A stretch of DNA of 14,863 bases from an uncultured Clostridium sp. (GTDB lineage Bacteria; Bacillota; Clostridia; TANB77; CAG-508): the NCBI GenBank assembly GCA_902492105.1, contig CABUKD010000041.1, positions 1-14,863 on the forward strand, read 5' to 3'. A model generated the notes under the pieces. It made no database searches, had not been told where the DNA came from, and worked only from the letters and a program-made list of their open reading frames with translations. A program made the translations under genes and the position numbers. Of the stretch, positions 1 through 6,503 are shown piece after piece. How positions within the stretch are numbered: position 1 is the first letter of the stretch; each line of letters begins with the position of its first letter.

Positions 1-115
1 GTTCTTTTAATTCCTTATTATTTTCCGGTTTTGCAAAAATCCTTTTAAATACATAGTCATTTTTTAAGTCTAATCTTTCTTTTTTGTTTTTTACAAAATT
101 TGTGATATCTTCCAT
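1..115 (-). CDS. Rpn family nuclease / putative transposase, N-terminal fragment
   Basis: Only the first 38 codons lie in the window; the gene runs off the left edge. The readable N-terminus includes LDLKNDYVFKRIFAKPENN. The LKNDYVFKRIF block is the typical opening of the Rpn/YhgA family (PD-(D/E)XK nuclease-fold, often annotated as 'Rpn family recombination-promoting nuclease/putative transposase'). Members are usually about 270-320 aa. An upstream ATG at 130 is in frame, but its codon overlaps the GGAGG (minus strand, about 8 nt before the ATG at 115), so 115 is the better start. The catalytic part of the domain is outside the window, so activity cannot be judged. Family assignment rests on one short motif. 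Confidence 0.7.
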   Translation of the reverse strand, partial: MEDITNFVKNKKERLDLKNDYVFKRIFAKPENNKELKE

Positions 116-499
116 ATCTGCTACCTCCATTTTATCAAAATATTAGTCAGATATCAATACTTCTATATAAATTAAATTTGATTTATAGCTCAAATATCAC
201 TTATTTTACTTATAATAGGAATTATTTTAGAAAATAAATATATTAGAAATAAAATATGATAAGAAATTATTTTTTGAAAAAATACATTATTTATTTTATA
301 AATTTCTATTAGGAAATAATATATAGGTAACTACTTTAATATGAATTTAAATATATAATTTAATTTGAAATAGAAATATTGAAATTAAATTAGTATGAAT
401 TAAAAAAGTTATTTAAAATATTCTTTTAGATTTTAATTATAATAGATACTAACTTCTAACTATAATTTTTATATCATACATTTACGCAAAATACAACAA
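116..499. other. AT-rich intergenic region
   Basis: About 380 bases of extremely AT-rich sequence between the Rpn-like gene and the terminator of the next gene. I see no ORF with a ribosome site and no RNA gene. It should hold the promoter of the Rpn-like gene, but no -35/-10 pair at a sensible distance stands out. A TTGATA-N17-TAAAAT match on the minus strand sits so close to the GGAGG that transcription would start inside the ribosome site, so I do not call it. Confidence 0.6.
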
Positions 500-540
500 A
501 AATCGTATGACAAAATCTAACAAAAATTGACATACGATTT
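488..540 (-). terminator. stem-loop terminator after the 63-aa membrane protein gene
   Basis: A perfect 10-bp inverted repeat (AAATCGTATG at 500-509, CATACGATTT at 531-540) has a 21-nt loop. On the minus strand it lies just after the stop codon at 555 and is followed by TTGTTGTATTTT. The long AT-rich loop makes it weaker than a classic intrinsic terminator, but position and T-rich tail fit. Confidence 0.55.
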
Positions 541-554
541 CTTTAATAAATTTC

Positions 555-746
555 TTACATATTAAAAAATATAATAAAAGTGCCGATCATTGCAATAACA
601 AAGCCCATAATTTTTAGCCCCATACTTCCTTCGTTTTGGTCACCAAAACTAAAGAGCTTTTTGGTTAAAAGTCTTGCATCAAAAATACAAACTACACCTA
701 ATGTTGTAAGTAATAACCCTAATATGATTAAAATAATTTGCCACAT
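555..746 (-). CDS. small two-helix membrane protein, unknown function
   Basis: A 63-aa protein with two hydrophobic segments (about residues 3-22 and 43-61) joined by a hydrophilic loop containing FDARLLTKKLFSFGDQNEG. The pattern is a helical hairpin in the membrane with a charged connecting loop. Small proteins of this form with a similar 'DAR.LTKK.F.FGDQNEG' loop seem to be common in Clostridia, but I know of no assigned function. The ribosome site is weak (GGGATGA upstream of the ATG). It follows the epimerase-like gene by 79 nt without an obvious promoter, so co-transcription is likely; a stem-loop terminator follows. Confidence 0.65.
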   Translation of the reverse strand: MWQIILIILGLLLTTLGVVCIFDARLLTKKLFSFGDQNEGSMGLKIMGFVIAMIGTFIIFFNM

Positions 747-825
747 ATTGCTTCATCCCATCTTTTTCATTCTATAAAACATTTCTTTTTTATTTGATAT
801 TTATTTTTCTTATTTTACTTGATGG

Positions 826-1698
826 CTATTCAAAAAATTCTACCGTATATTTACATTCAAAAGAATCTTTTGGTTTTAAGGAAATAATATCTTGCTTTTG
901 AGTAAATACACCAGAACTTTTAATATTATCTGCAGTAGAATACCATGGTTCAATACAAATAAATGGTGCATTTGGTTTGGACCAAATTGCTAAATAAGGA
1001 AAATCTGTAAAGTCCATTCTTAAAAGCTTTTTTCCTGTCATTTTATTTTTTAAACTAATTTTATGAGAAGTAATTCCTTTCATAATTAATGCATCATTAT
1101 CGAAAGTATGAGAATCAATAGGAATAATCCTTTTATCTACAATTCTATTTCTAGCATATTCTGTTCCAATTAATCCATCTACTAAATATAGAAAATGTAT
1201 TTTATCTTCGTTTTCTTCAAATTCTAGGTAATAATTTCCTTTTTCTAATTGTTCTTGGTCAATTTGGAAAGCAGGATGTCCACCAATTCCAAAAGGTAAG
1301 TTAATTAGTCCAGTATTTACTACTTTATAAATTGTTGTTAGCTTGTTTTCTTCACTACGGTAAGTATTATATAATTCAAATTCATAAGGATATTTTGCTA
1401 AAGTATATTTGTTGCTTTTTAACATATAGGAATGGAAATTGTCTAATTTCGTAATTGGTTCAAATTCCATATCTCTTGCAAACCCATGTTGCATTAGTTC
1501 GTAAGTTCTGCCACCAATTAGGGTTTGATTTTTCTTTAGCTTGCCTACAATAGGAAATAGTACAGGTGAATGTCTTTTCCAATACACTTTTCCATTTTCG
1601 TCTAGACATTTTTCTCCTTGGTGTATTTTTTCTTTGCCATTAATTTTAAAGCTTAATAATTCTCCACCTTTTTTGGAGGTTAGCATTTGCGTGTACAT
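826..1698 (-). CDS. aldose 1-epimerase-like protein (LacX / galactose mutarotase fold)
   Basis: A 290-aa protein of the COG2017 galactose-mutarotase-like superfamily, in the LacX-like branch. Visible markers are RHSPVLFPIVG (42-52), HGFARD (71-76), GIGGHPAF (137-144) and the C-terminal ICIEPWYS with Glu250 in the position of the catalytic base. His71 and His141 are the likely acid-site histidines. Family members interconvert sugar anomers or bind phosphosugars; the substrate of LacX-type proteins is not settled. The N-terminus is slightly shorter than usual: the first beta strand seems abbreviated before GGELLSF. The start at 1698 has AAAGGAG 9 nt upstream; Met5 is a less likely alternative. 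A strong promoter lies upstream, and the 63-aa membrane protein follows, so the two probably form a short operon. Confidence 0.85.
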   Translation of the reverse strand: MYTQMLTSKKGGELLSFKINGKEKIHQGEKCLDENGKVYWKRHSPVLFPIVGKLKKNQTLIGGRTYELMQHGFARDMEFEPITKLDNFHSYMLKSNKYTLAKYPYEFELYNTYRSEENKLTTIYKVVNTGLINLPFGIGGHPAFQIDQEQLEKGNYYLEFEENEDKIHFLYLVDGLIGTEYARNRIVDKRIIPIDSHTFDNDALIMKGITSHKISLKNKMTGKKLLRMDFTDFPYLAIWSKPNAPFICIEPWYSTADNIKSSGVFTQKQDIISLKPKDSFECKYTVEFFE

Positions 1699-1732
1699 AT
1701 AGGCCTTCTCCTTTCTTTGTTTTTACACTACT

Positions 1733-1761
1733 ATCATAGTGTGTTTTTATGGAAAAGTCAA
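1733..1761 (-). promoter_or_regulatory. sigma-A-type promoter of the epimerase-like gene
   Basis: On the minus strand, TTGACT (1756-1761), a 17-bp spacer and TATGAT (1733-1738). Transcription would begin near 1726, giving a leader of about 27 nt before the ATG at 1698. Confidence 0.8.
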
Positions 1762-1773
1762 GTATTTTGGCAA

Positions 1774-1846
1774 AATTTCAACCATTGGGGACGGTCCTTT
1801 TTGGCTGAAAATCGACCAAAAAGGACCGTCCCCAATGGTTGAAATT
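1774..1846. repeat. perfect 31-bp hairpin, REP/MITE-like palindrome, at the recG stop codon
   Basis: Two perfectly complementary 31-base arms (1774-1804 and 1816-1846) flank an 11-nt loop. The core TTGGGGACGGTCC is GC-rich against an AT-rich background. The last two bases of the right arm supply the first two bases (on the minus strand, the last two) of the recG TAA triplet at 1845-1847. GGGGACGGTYC-type palindromes recur in many Firmicutes genomes as dispersed REP-like elements, which are sometimes linked to REP-associated tyrosine transposases; that link is from memory of the motif. It could also terminate recG transcription, since TTTTGCC follows on the minus strand. No second copy is in the window. 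Confidence 0.8.
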
Positions 1847-4067
1847 AGAGTGAAACGCTTTGTTTTAGCTTATCGTCTACTAATTTGCGTAGTCTTTTAT
1901 TTTTTTCTTCTGTTAGTCCTCTGTCTTCACTTTCTATTTTTAATGCTACACTTTGTACCGATTTTAGCATTGGCATATCTGTAAATAAGTTAGCTATTTT
2001 AAATTCTGGAAGTCCATGTTGTTTGGTTCCAAAAAATTCTCCTGTTCCTCTAAGTTCTAAGTCTTTTTCTGCAATTACAAATCCGTCATTTGTTTCTTGC
2101 ATGATTTTCATTCTTTCTCTAGCAACTGATGAAGCCTTACTACTATATTTTAAAATACAATAAGACTGATATTCTCCTCTTCCAACTCTTCCTCTTAATT
2201 GGTGAAGTTGTGCTAGTCCAAATCTATCTGCATTTTCTACTACCATGATATTGGCATTTGGTACATTTACTCCTACTTCAATAACTGTAGTAGATACCAA
2301 GATATCGATTTCTCCATTTTTAAATTTTTCCATTACTTCCTCTTTTTCTTTTGGTTTCATTTTTCCATACACATAGGCTACCCTATAGTTTGGAAAAATT
2401 TGTTTTTGATAAATTTCTGCCCATTCTTTTACTGCTTTTAATTCTGATTTTGCAATTTTAGCATTTTCTATTTCCATATCTTTTATAGTTTGTTGTACTC
2501 CATAAGGCCCCATTGATTCTTTCATTTGGTTTTGTGTTTTTGGTTGTACTTTTCTTTGTCCTGCTGTAAAAAAGTCTTCCTCTTCTTGAATTACTTCATT
2601 TTCGTTTACATCTTCATTCTCTTCTTTTTCTGTTTCTACTAACGGACATACTACATAAACTTGCCTTCCTTCATCGATATTTTTACGGATAAAGGCATTA
2701 ATTCTTTGGTCCATTGATTTCGTAACCGCAAAGGTTTCTATTTTTTTACGGTTTGGTGGTAGTTCGTCTATAATAGAAATGTCTAAGTCACCATATAGAA
2801 TAAGAGCTAAGGTTCTAGGAATTGGAGTAGCTGTCATTACTAACACGTCTGGGTTATTTCCCTTTGCTGCGATGGCTGTTCTTTGCCTTACTCCAAAACG
2901 GTGTTGTTCATCTGTTACGACTAAACCTAAGTTTTTAAATATAACATTTTCAGTAAGTAAGGCATGGGTTCCTATTAATACTTGAATATCTCCGGCTTCT
3001 AATTGTGCTAAGATTTCTCTTTTTCTCTTTGCTGTAGTAGCTCCTAATAATAGCTCACAATGAATTCCCAAAGGTTCCAAAATTTTTTGAAACTCTTCTA
3101 AATGTTGGGTTGCTAGAATTGCAGTAGGTGCCATAACTGCTACTTGGTAACCAGATTTAGCTGCTTTATATGCTGCTATTATAGAAACTACGGTTTTGCC
3201 TGAACCAACATCACCTTGTAATAGCCTGTTCATAATTTTAGCACTTTCCATATCTTTGTCTATTTCTTCTAAAACTCGTAATTGTGCTTTTGTTAATTTA
3301 AAAGGTAAGTTATTGATAACTTCTGACATTTTTACATTTTTATCAAATACAACGCCTTTTTCTTTTTCACTTTCTCCTTTTAATTCTAATAAAGCTAATT
3401 GTAAAGTTAATAATTCTTCAAATTTTAAACGTTTTCTAGCTTTAAGACAATTTTCTTTTGAAGTTGGAAAATGAACTTGCTCTAAACTATTTTCTAAATC
3501 CCATAGATTATATTCTTTTAATAAATAGTCTGGAAGTGTTTCTGGCAATTTGCCTTTTACCATTGCTAAAGCATTTTCTACTGCTTGTCTAAGAGCAGTT
3601 TGTGACAAGTGATAAGTAGAAGGATATACAGGCATTACTTTCCCAGTATTTTTTTGTTTTCCCACTATATCAAATACTGGACTTCTCATTTCCACTCTAT
3701 TATATTCCTTGCTAATTTTTCCAAAGAAGCAATAGCTTTCCCCTCTTTTTAGTTGCTTTTTTATGTATGTCTGATTAAACCAAGTAAGAGTACATTTCCC
3801 TGTTTCATCTTCTACTGTTGCTTTAACAATAGTCATATTTTTACGAATACGAGTAATAATCACTTCTGAAGTTACCATTGCTTGAATTGTAATAATTTCC
3901 CCATCTATTACTTCTGCTATCTTTTTAATTTTACTTCTATCTTCATAAACACGTGGAAAATACGTAAGTAAATCTTCTAATGTATAAATATTTAAATGAT
4001 TAAGCAAAGGTACTTTGGCTGGTCCTACACTTTTTACATATTGTACATTTTGTTTTAAATCTATCAT
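1845..4067 (-). CDS. recG: ATP-dependent DNA helicase RecG
   Basis: A 740-aa RecG, the helicase that remodels stalled replication forks and Holliday junctions. Order of parts: wedge/OB domain (about 60-155), Walker A GDVGSGKT (285-292), motif II DEQH (386-389), TATPIPRTLAL (412-422), and the C-terminal helicase lobe with STTVIEVGVNVPNA (592-605) and motif VI QLHQLRGRVGRG (620-631). The GTGEFFGTKQHGLPEF segment near 674-689 is also typical. Family length is about 680-700; the excess is an acidic, low-complexity insertion of roughly 60 residues (about 478-545) just after YVVCPLVE, between helicase motifs. The start has AAAGGAG 6 nt upstream. The stop codon overlaps a perfect 31-bp hairpin. It follows the pilin-like gene by 189 nt on the same strand; no clear promoter is seen in the gap. 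Confidence 0.97.
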   Translation of the reverse strand: MIDLKQNVQYVKSVGPAKVPLLNHLNIYTLEDLLTYFPRVYEDRSKIKKIAEVIDGEIITIQAMVTSEVIITRIRKNMTIVKATVEDETGKCTLTWFNQTYIKKQLKRGESYCFFGKISKEYNRVEMRSPVFDIVGKQKNTGKVMPVYPSTYHLSQTALRQAVENALAMVKGKLPETLPDYLLKEYNLWDLENSLEQVHFPTSKENCLKARKRLKFEELLTLQLALLELKGESEKEKGVVFDKNVKMSEVINNLPFKLTKAQLRVLEEIDKDMESAKIMNRLLQGDVGSGKTVVSIIAAYKAAKSGYQVAVMAPTAILATQHLEEFQKILEPLGIHCELLLGATTAKRKREILAQLEAGDIQVLIGTHALLTENVIFKNLGLVVTDEQHRFGVRQRTAIAAKGNNPDVLVMTATPIPRTLALILYGDLDISIIDELPPNRKKIETFAVTKSMDQRINAFIRKNIDEGRQVYVVCPLVETEKEENEDVNENEVIQEEEDFFTAGQRKVQPKTQNQMKESMGPYGVQQTIKDMEIENAKIAKSELKAVKEWAEIYQKQIFPNYRVAYVYGKMKPKEKEEVMEKFKNGEIDILVSTTVIEVGVNVPNANIMVVENADRFGLAQLHQLRGRVGRGEYQSYCILKYSSKASSVARERMKIMQETNDGFVIAEKDLELRGTGEFFGTKQHGLPEFKIANLFTDMPMLKSVQSVALKIESEDRGLTEEKNKRLRKLVDDKLKQSVSL

Positions 4068-4095
4068 GGTTTGCTCCTTTATGTTTTATAAGAAT

Positions 4096-4127
4096 AGCGC
4101 CAACTAGTGGCGCTTTTGTATTTTTTA
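4096..4127 (+). terminator. intrinsic terminator oriented rightward, in the recG leader gap
   Basis: AGCGCCA (4096-4102), 5-nt loop, TGGCGCT (4108-4114), then TTTTGTATTTTTT. The T-tract is on the plus strand, opposite to both flanking genes. On the minus strand the hairpin is not followed by a T-run, so it would act on antisense (rightward) transcripts. Confidence 0.6.
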
Positions 4128-4157
4128 TTTCTAGTGTATCCTAAAATTTTCCACTTA

Positions 4158-4211
4158 CTAGCGTATCTTCGATTCGCTAGAAGTCTTTTCTTTTAAGTAT
4201 TCTAAGACTTC
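4158..4211. repeat. two abutting inverted repeats downstream of the pilin-like gene
   Basis: CTAGCG (4158-4163) pairs with CGCTAG (4175-4180), and GAAGTCTT (4180-4187) pairs with AAGACTTC (4204-4211); they share base 4180. On the minus strand they lie about 46-100 nt after the stop codon of the pilin-like gene. Neither has a good T-tract, so plain termination is doubtful. DGR variable regions are sometimes followed by hairpin or cruciform structures, which would be another explanation. Confidence 0.5.
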
Positions 4212-4256
4212 CTAATTTTTCTTCTTAAAACTAGTTCCCCCTAACAGTGGTCAGTG

Positions 4257-5576
4257 CTACTTTATGTAAAGTGACACGTGAAAACCAACGTCGCTGTAGC
4301 TGTCAGTCGCAGTGAAGCTGTACCTGCAAGCCGTATAGAAGTTGCTGCTGCTGTCGTCGTAAACGCCTCCTCTGTAAGTGCAAGGGAAAGCACCACTGCT
4401 ACTCGTGTACGTGGAATATTCTGTGCTCCATTCTCTTACATTTGCTGCCATATCAAATATATTGCATACTTCATCTCCTGTTTCTCCTGTATTTTTTAAT
4501 GTCTCATTTTCATCTTTCTTATTTGCATAATTGCTATTTGCTGAATTCATACTTTGTATAAACACGATTGCTGTATCCCATGCATAACTATTTACTAAAT
4601 CACTTTCTACTCCTACTGTTGTATCTCCTGCCTGATACATATTCTGGCATATCTTTGATGCATCTAATTGTGTTACATGGTTCCATAGCATTCCTTGTGT
4701 TAATGGTGTACTATCTTGGCCAGCTTTTCTTGGTGTTCCTATTGATACTTTTGATAATGGTTTCCAATCTGATGTGCTACTTCCACTTCCATAACTTGCT
4801 TCATATCTTGCTAAGTAATATCCTCCATTTTCTGATACACTTTCTACAAACGCTTTTAAATTTTTAGCTGTTGCATTTAAGCCAACTCCTATTTCTGTTG
4901 ATGCTACTCCTGGTCTATATGTTGTTAATTCGTGATATCTTGAACTTATTGTAACATCATTTGCATAAGTCTGACTAGCATTACTTGGATTATCTCTTGC
5001 AAATGCTGCTTGCTGTATTGTTGGGGTTCCATTGCTTGTATCAAATGTATATCTTCCTAATTTAATAGTACTTGTATTTGTTCCTGTACTATCTTTATAT
5101 ACTGTTCCTACTGGTATCCATACAAATTGATTTCCTGTAGTTGTTTCTGTTCCTGTTCCGTCTTCTATTACGATTCCTTCTGGTACTGTTGTTGCTTCAC
5201 TGGTTACCACTTTAAAGCCTTTTGGTACAACTACTACATTTCCATAGCTATCTTTTGCCTTTTGTCCTTCTTCTTTTTGTACGATTTCTGTTACTGTTGT
5301 GATATCTACTATCTCTTCTGGATCTTCCGGTGTAGTTCCGCCACCTACTTGTCCATTTACTAAATTTCCTATTTGCTCTGCCAAATTATTTAAACTTTCT
5401 TGTTCATTCACTGTTGCCTCATTCCATGCATTTGCTGCATCTTGGGCTGTTTTAAAGATTCCTCCATTACTAAATAACATGTTGATTGTAATTCCTGCTA
5501 ATATTAGCAATACCACTATGGTTACAACCAATGCAATAAGAGTAATACCACTTTTTCCTTTCATTTTTCTTTCCAT
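4257..5576 (-). CDS. prepilin-like protein with C-type-lectin/FGE-fold C-terminus, probable DGR target
   Basis: A 439-aa protein. Residues 1-32 are a class III (type IV pilin) signal: basic MERKMKGKSG, then ITLIALVVTIVVLLILAGIT, with likely cleavage after Gly10. The usual Glu at mature position 5 is Ala. A polar linker (75-110) follows, then a domain with markers of the formylglycine-generating-enzyme/C-type-lectin fold: NQFVWIPVG (about 150), YYLARYEA, SYAWDTA, CNIFDMAANVREW (371-383), YRGGVY (401-406) and VGFHVSLYIK (430-439). DGR-diversified targets often end with this fold. Codons 406-433 are strikingly C-ending while the rest of the gene prefers A/T endings. It has a promoter of its own; GGAG lies 11 nt before the ATG. 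It would be exported and membrane-anchored or polymerised, exposing the C-terminal tip. The variable tip is seen; retroelement origin is inferred. A non-diversifying FGE-like pilin is the alternative. Confidence 0.8.
   Translation of the reverse strand: MERKMKGKSGITLIALVVTIVVLLILAGITINMLFSNGGIFKTAQDAANAWNEATVNEQESLNNLAEQIGNLVNGQVGGGTTPEDPEEIVDITTVTEIVQKEEGQKAKDSYGNVVVVPKGFKVVTSEATTVPEGIVIEDGTGTETTTGNQFVWIPVGTVYKDSTGTNTSTIKLGRYTFDTSNGTPTIQQAAFARDNPSNASQTYANDVTISSRYHELTTYRPGVASTEIGVGLNATAKNLKAFVESVSENGGYYLARYEASYGSGSSTSDWKPLSKVSIGTPRKAGQDSTPLTQGMLWNHVTQLDASKICQNMYQAGDTTVGVESDLVNSYAWDTAIVFIQSMNSANSNYANKKDENETLKNTGETGDEVCNIFDMAANVREWSTEYSTYTSSSGAFPCTYRGGVYDDSSSNFYTACRYSFTATDSYSDVGFHVSLYIK
4260..4430 (-). 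other. putative DGR variable region (VR)
   Basis: The last ~57 codons of the pilin-like gene, from Trp383. In codons 406-433, 18 of 28 end in C, and 17 of these (TAC, GAC, AGC, AAC, TTC, CAC) can each be reached from AAC by changing only adenines. This is the footprint of adenine-specific mutagenic retrohoming. The conserved frame RGG...ACRY...VGFHVSLY is kept between the clustered Y/D/S/N/F residues. Exact borders need the template repeat, which is not in the window. The end contains a short palindrome (ACTTTA-TG-TAAAGT, 4259-4272). Confidence 0.65.
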
Positions 5577-5610
5577 GTTCTCTATCTCTCCTTCTTTTGT
5601 AATTTATTTT

Positions 5611-5639
5611 ATCATAACATTAACTTTTTCTTTTTACAA
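5611..5639 (-). promoter_or_regulatory. promoter of the pilin-like gene
   Basis: On the minus strand, TTGTAA (5634-5639), 17-bp spacer, TATGAT (5611-5616). The start point would be near 5604, about 28 nt before the ATG at 5576. Confidence 0.65.
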
Positions 5640-5676
5640 TAAGTTTGTTTAATTTTTATTTTATTTTTTACCTATC

Positions 5677-5705
5677 TTGCTATTTCTTTTTAAATATTGT
5701 ATAAT
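5677..5705 (+). promoter_or_regulatory. ssrA promoter
   Basis: TTGCTA (5677-5682), 17-bp spacer, consensus TATAAT (5700-5705). Transcription would start about 10 nt before the mature tmRNA 5' end at 5723, consistent with RNase P trimming. Confidence 0.75.
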
Positions 5706-5722
5706 AGTATATGTACGTATAT

Positions 5723-6085
5723 GGGGATGTATTTGGTTTCGACAGTATTTTGGTCCATATAGATAGCGAGTAGTGGATTCTCACTTGGCCACTTAAATCA
5801 TGTGAGAAATAAAAATAAACGCTGATAATAGAGAATTAGCATACGCTGCTTAGTTTCAAGTAGCACGTCTTACTTTAAGTGCCCACGCTTTTAGATAAGG
5901 CGCCGATTAGTGGGAAACAAAGCTATTTTTAGCCATGAAAATAGTGGGTAATTTAAAATGGCTACTTTTTTTCTTAAGTTTGTTTGTTAACTTCGTAAAA
6001 AGGGAATTTTAATAACAAACTGCACTCGGAGAAGTTTATATGGCAAGAATATTGGACAGGAGTTCGACTCTCCTCATCTCCACCA
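5723..6085 (+). ncRNA. ssrA: transfer-messenger RNA (tmRNA)
   Basis: A one-piece tmRNA of 363 nt that rescues stalled ribosomes with SmpB and tags the nascent chain for proteolysis. The 5' end GGGGATGTATTTGGTTTCGA and the 3' end GTTCGACTCTCCTCATCTCC plus encoded CCA form the tRNA-like domain; GGGGATG pairs with CATCTCC (one G-U). The tag reading frame GCT...TAG lies at 5821-5853 and encodes ADNRELAYAA, to which the alanine from the charged tmRNA is added. Pseudoknot-like GC blocks follow the tag. Promoter and terminator are both visible, so it is a separate transcription unit. The tag end AYAA differs from the common ALAA. Confidence 0.97.
5821..5853 (+). other. tmRNA tag reading frame (ADNRELAYAA, stop TAG)
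   Basis: Resume codon GCT at 5821, preceded by AAATAAAC, followed by GAT AAT AGA GAA TTA GCA TAC GCT GCT TAG. The resume codon was chosen because this frame gives a short Ala-ending peptide of usual length with an AA C-terminus; the other two frames do not. Confidence 0.85.
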
Positions 6086-6097
6086 ATTTATTATAGC

Positions 6098-6129
6098 AAC
6101 TTCCAAACTTAAATGTTTGTGAGTTTTTT
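6098..6129 (+). terminator. ssrA intrinsic terminator
   Basis: AACTTCCAAAC (6098-6108) pairs with GTTTGTGAGTT (6115-6125) over 11 positions with one mismatch and one G-U, loop TTAAAT, then a run of six T (6124-6129). It begins 12 nt after the tmRNA CCA end. Confidence 0.8.
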
Positions 6130-6218
6130 CGTGATTGTAATAAAATTGAAAAAAGTTAAATGAAGAAGAATAAATGAGGTTGGAAAATAGTAATTTGTAG
6201 GGTACATTTTTGTTAAAT

Positions 6219-6247
6219 TTGACAGTAATGCAAAATGATGATATTAT
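6219..6247 (+). promoter_or_regulatory. promoter of the T-box/tyrS unit
   Basis: Consensus TTGACA (6219-6224), 17-bp spacer, TATTAT (6242-6247). Transcription would start near 6254, about 50 nt before stem I of the T-box. Confidence 0.8.
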
Positions 6248-6299
6248 ATTAAATAAGTTTATCTAATTATGTTTTAAAAAGAAACATAGTAGAATTTTA

Positions 6300-6484
6300 T
6301 AGTAACTAATAGAGAGATAATGGTAGGTGGAAATTATCAGTATATAAAATTTGAATTACAATTCTTATAGTAATTAGCGTGTGGCTACGAATAAGCTGTA
6401 ATGAGGCAATGCTTTTAAAGTATTGTGAATAAAGGTGGTACAACGGAGTCAATTCGTCCTTTAATATGGATGAGTTGACTTTTT
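6300..6484 (+). promoter_or_regulatory. tyrosine T-box riboswitch
   Basis: The leader of tyrS has the parts of a T-box that reads the charging state of tRNA-Tyr. Stem I base: CTAAT (6306-6310) pairs with ATTAG (6373-6377). The 3' side holds GAATTACAATT, with UAC (6357-6359), a Tyr codon, as specifier. The T-box sequence AAAGGTGGTACAACGG (6431-6446) carries UGGU, which can pair with the ACCA end of uncharged tRNA-Tyr; AAAGG can pair with CCTTT (6458-6462) in the antiterminator. A strong terminator competes (6447-6484). The core departs slightly from the usual TGGTACCGCG. Uncharged tRNA-Tyr would favour read-through into tyrS. Confidence 0.88.
6447..6484 (+). terminator. T-box-controlled terminator
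   Basis: AGTCAATTCGTCC (6447-6459) pairs with GGATGAGTTGACT (6468-6480) over 13 positions with two G-U pairs, 8-nt loop, then five T (6480-6484). The left arm overlaps the antiterminator segment, giving the mutually exclusive folds expected of a T-box. Confidence 0.85.
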
Positions 6485-6503
6485 GAATTTTGGAGGTGAT
6501 GTT

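Noticed and set aside
580..777. Plus-strand 65-aa hydrophobic frame
   Set aside because: Antisense of the two-helix membrane protein; no ribosome site, and the minus-strand reading has the regular helical-hairpin pattern.
1739..1984. Plus-strand 81-aa frame through the 31-bp hairpin and the end of recG
   Set aside because: Mostly antisense of recG, and the first part is the epimerase promoter and hairpin.
4068..4256. Template repeat or reverse transcriptase of a DGR next to the VR
   Set aside because: I searched the gap and the rest of the window by eye and found no second copy of the VR and no RT-like protein.
4278..4499. Plus-strand frame opposite the variable region (AVAVSRSEAV...)
   Set aside because: It is the mirror of the GC-richer NNC codons on the minus strand; no ribosome site.
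6054..6085. attB/attR-like duplication of the ssrA 3' end (integration site)
   Set aside because: ssrA is a frequent integration site, but its 3' end is not repeated in the window and no integrase is present.
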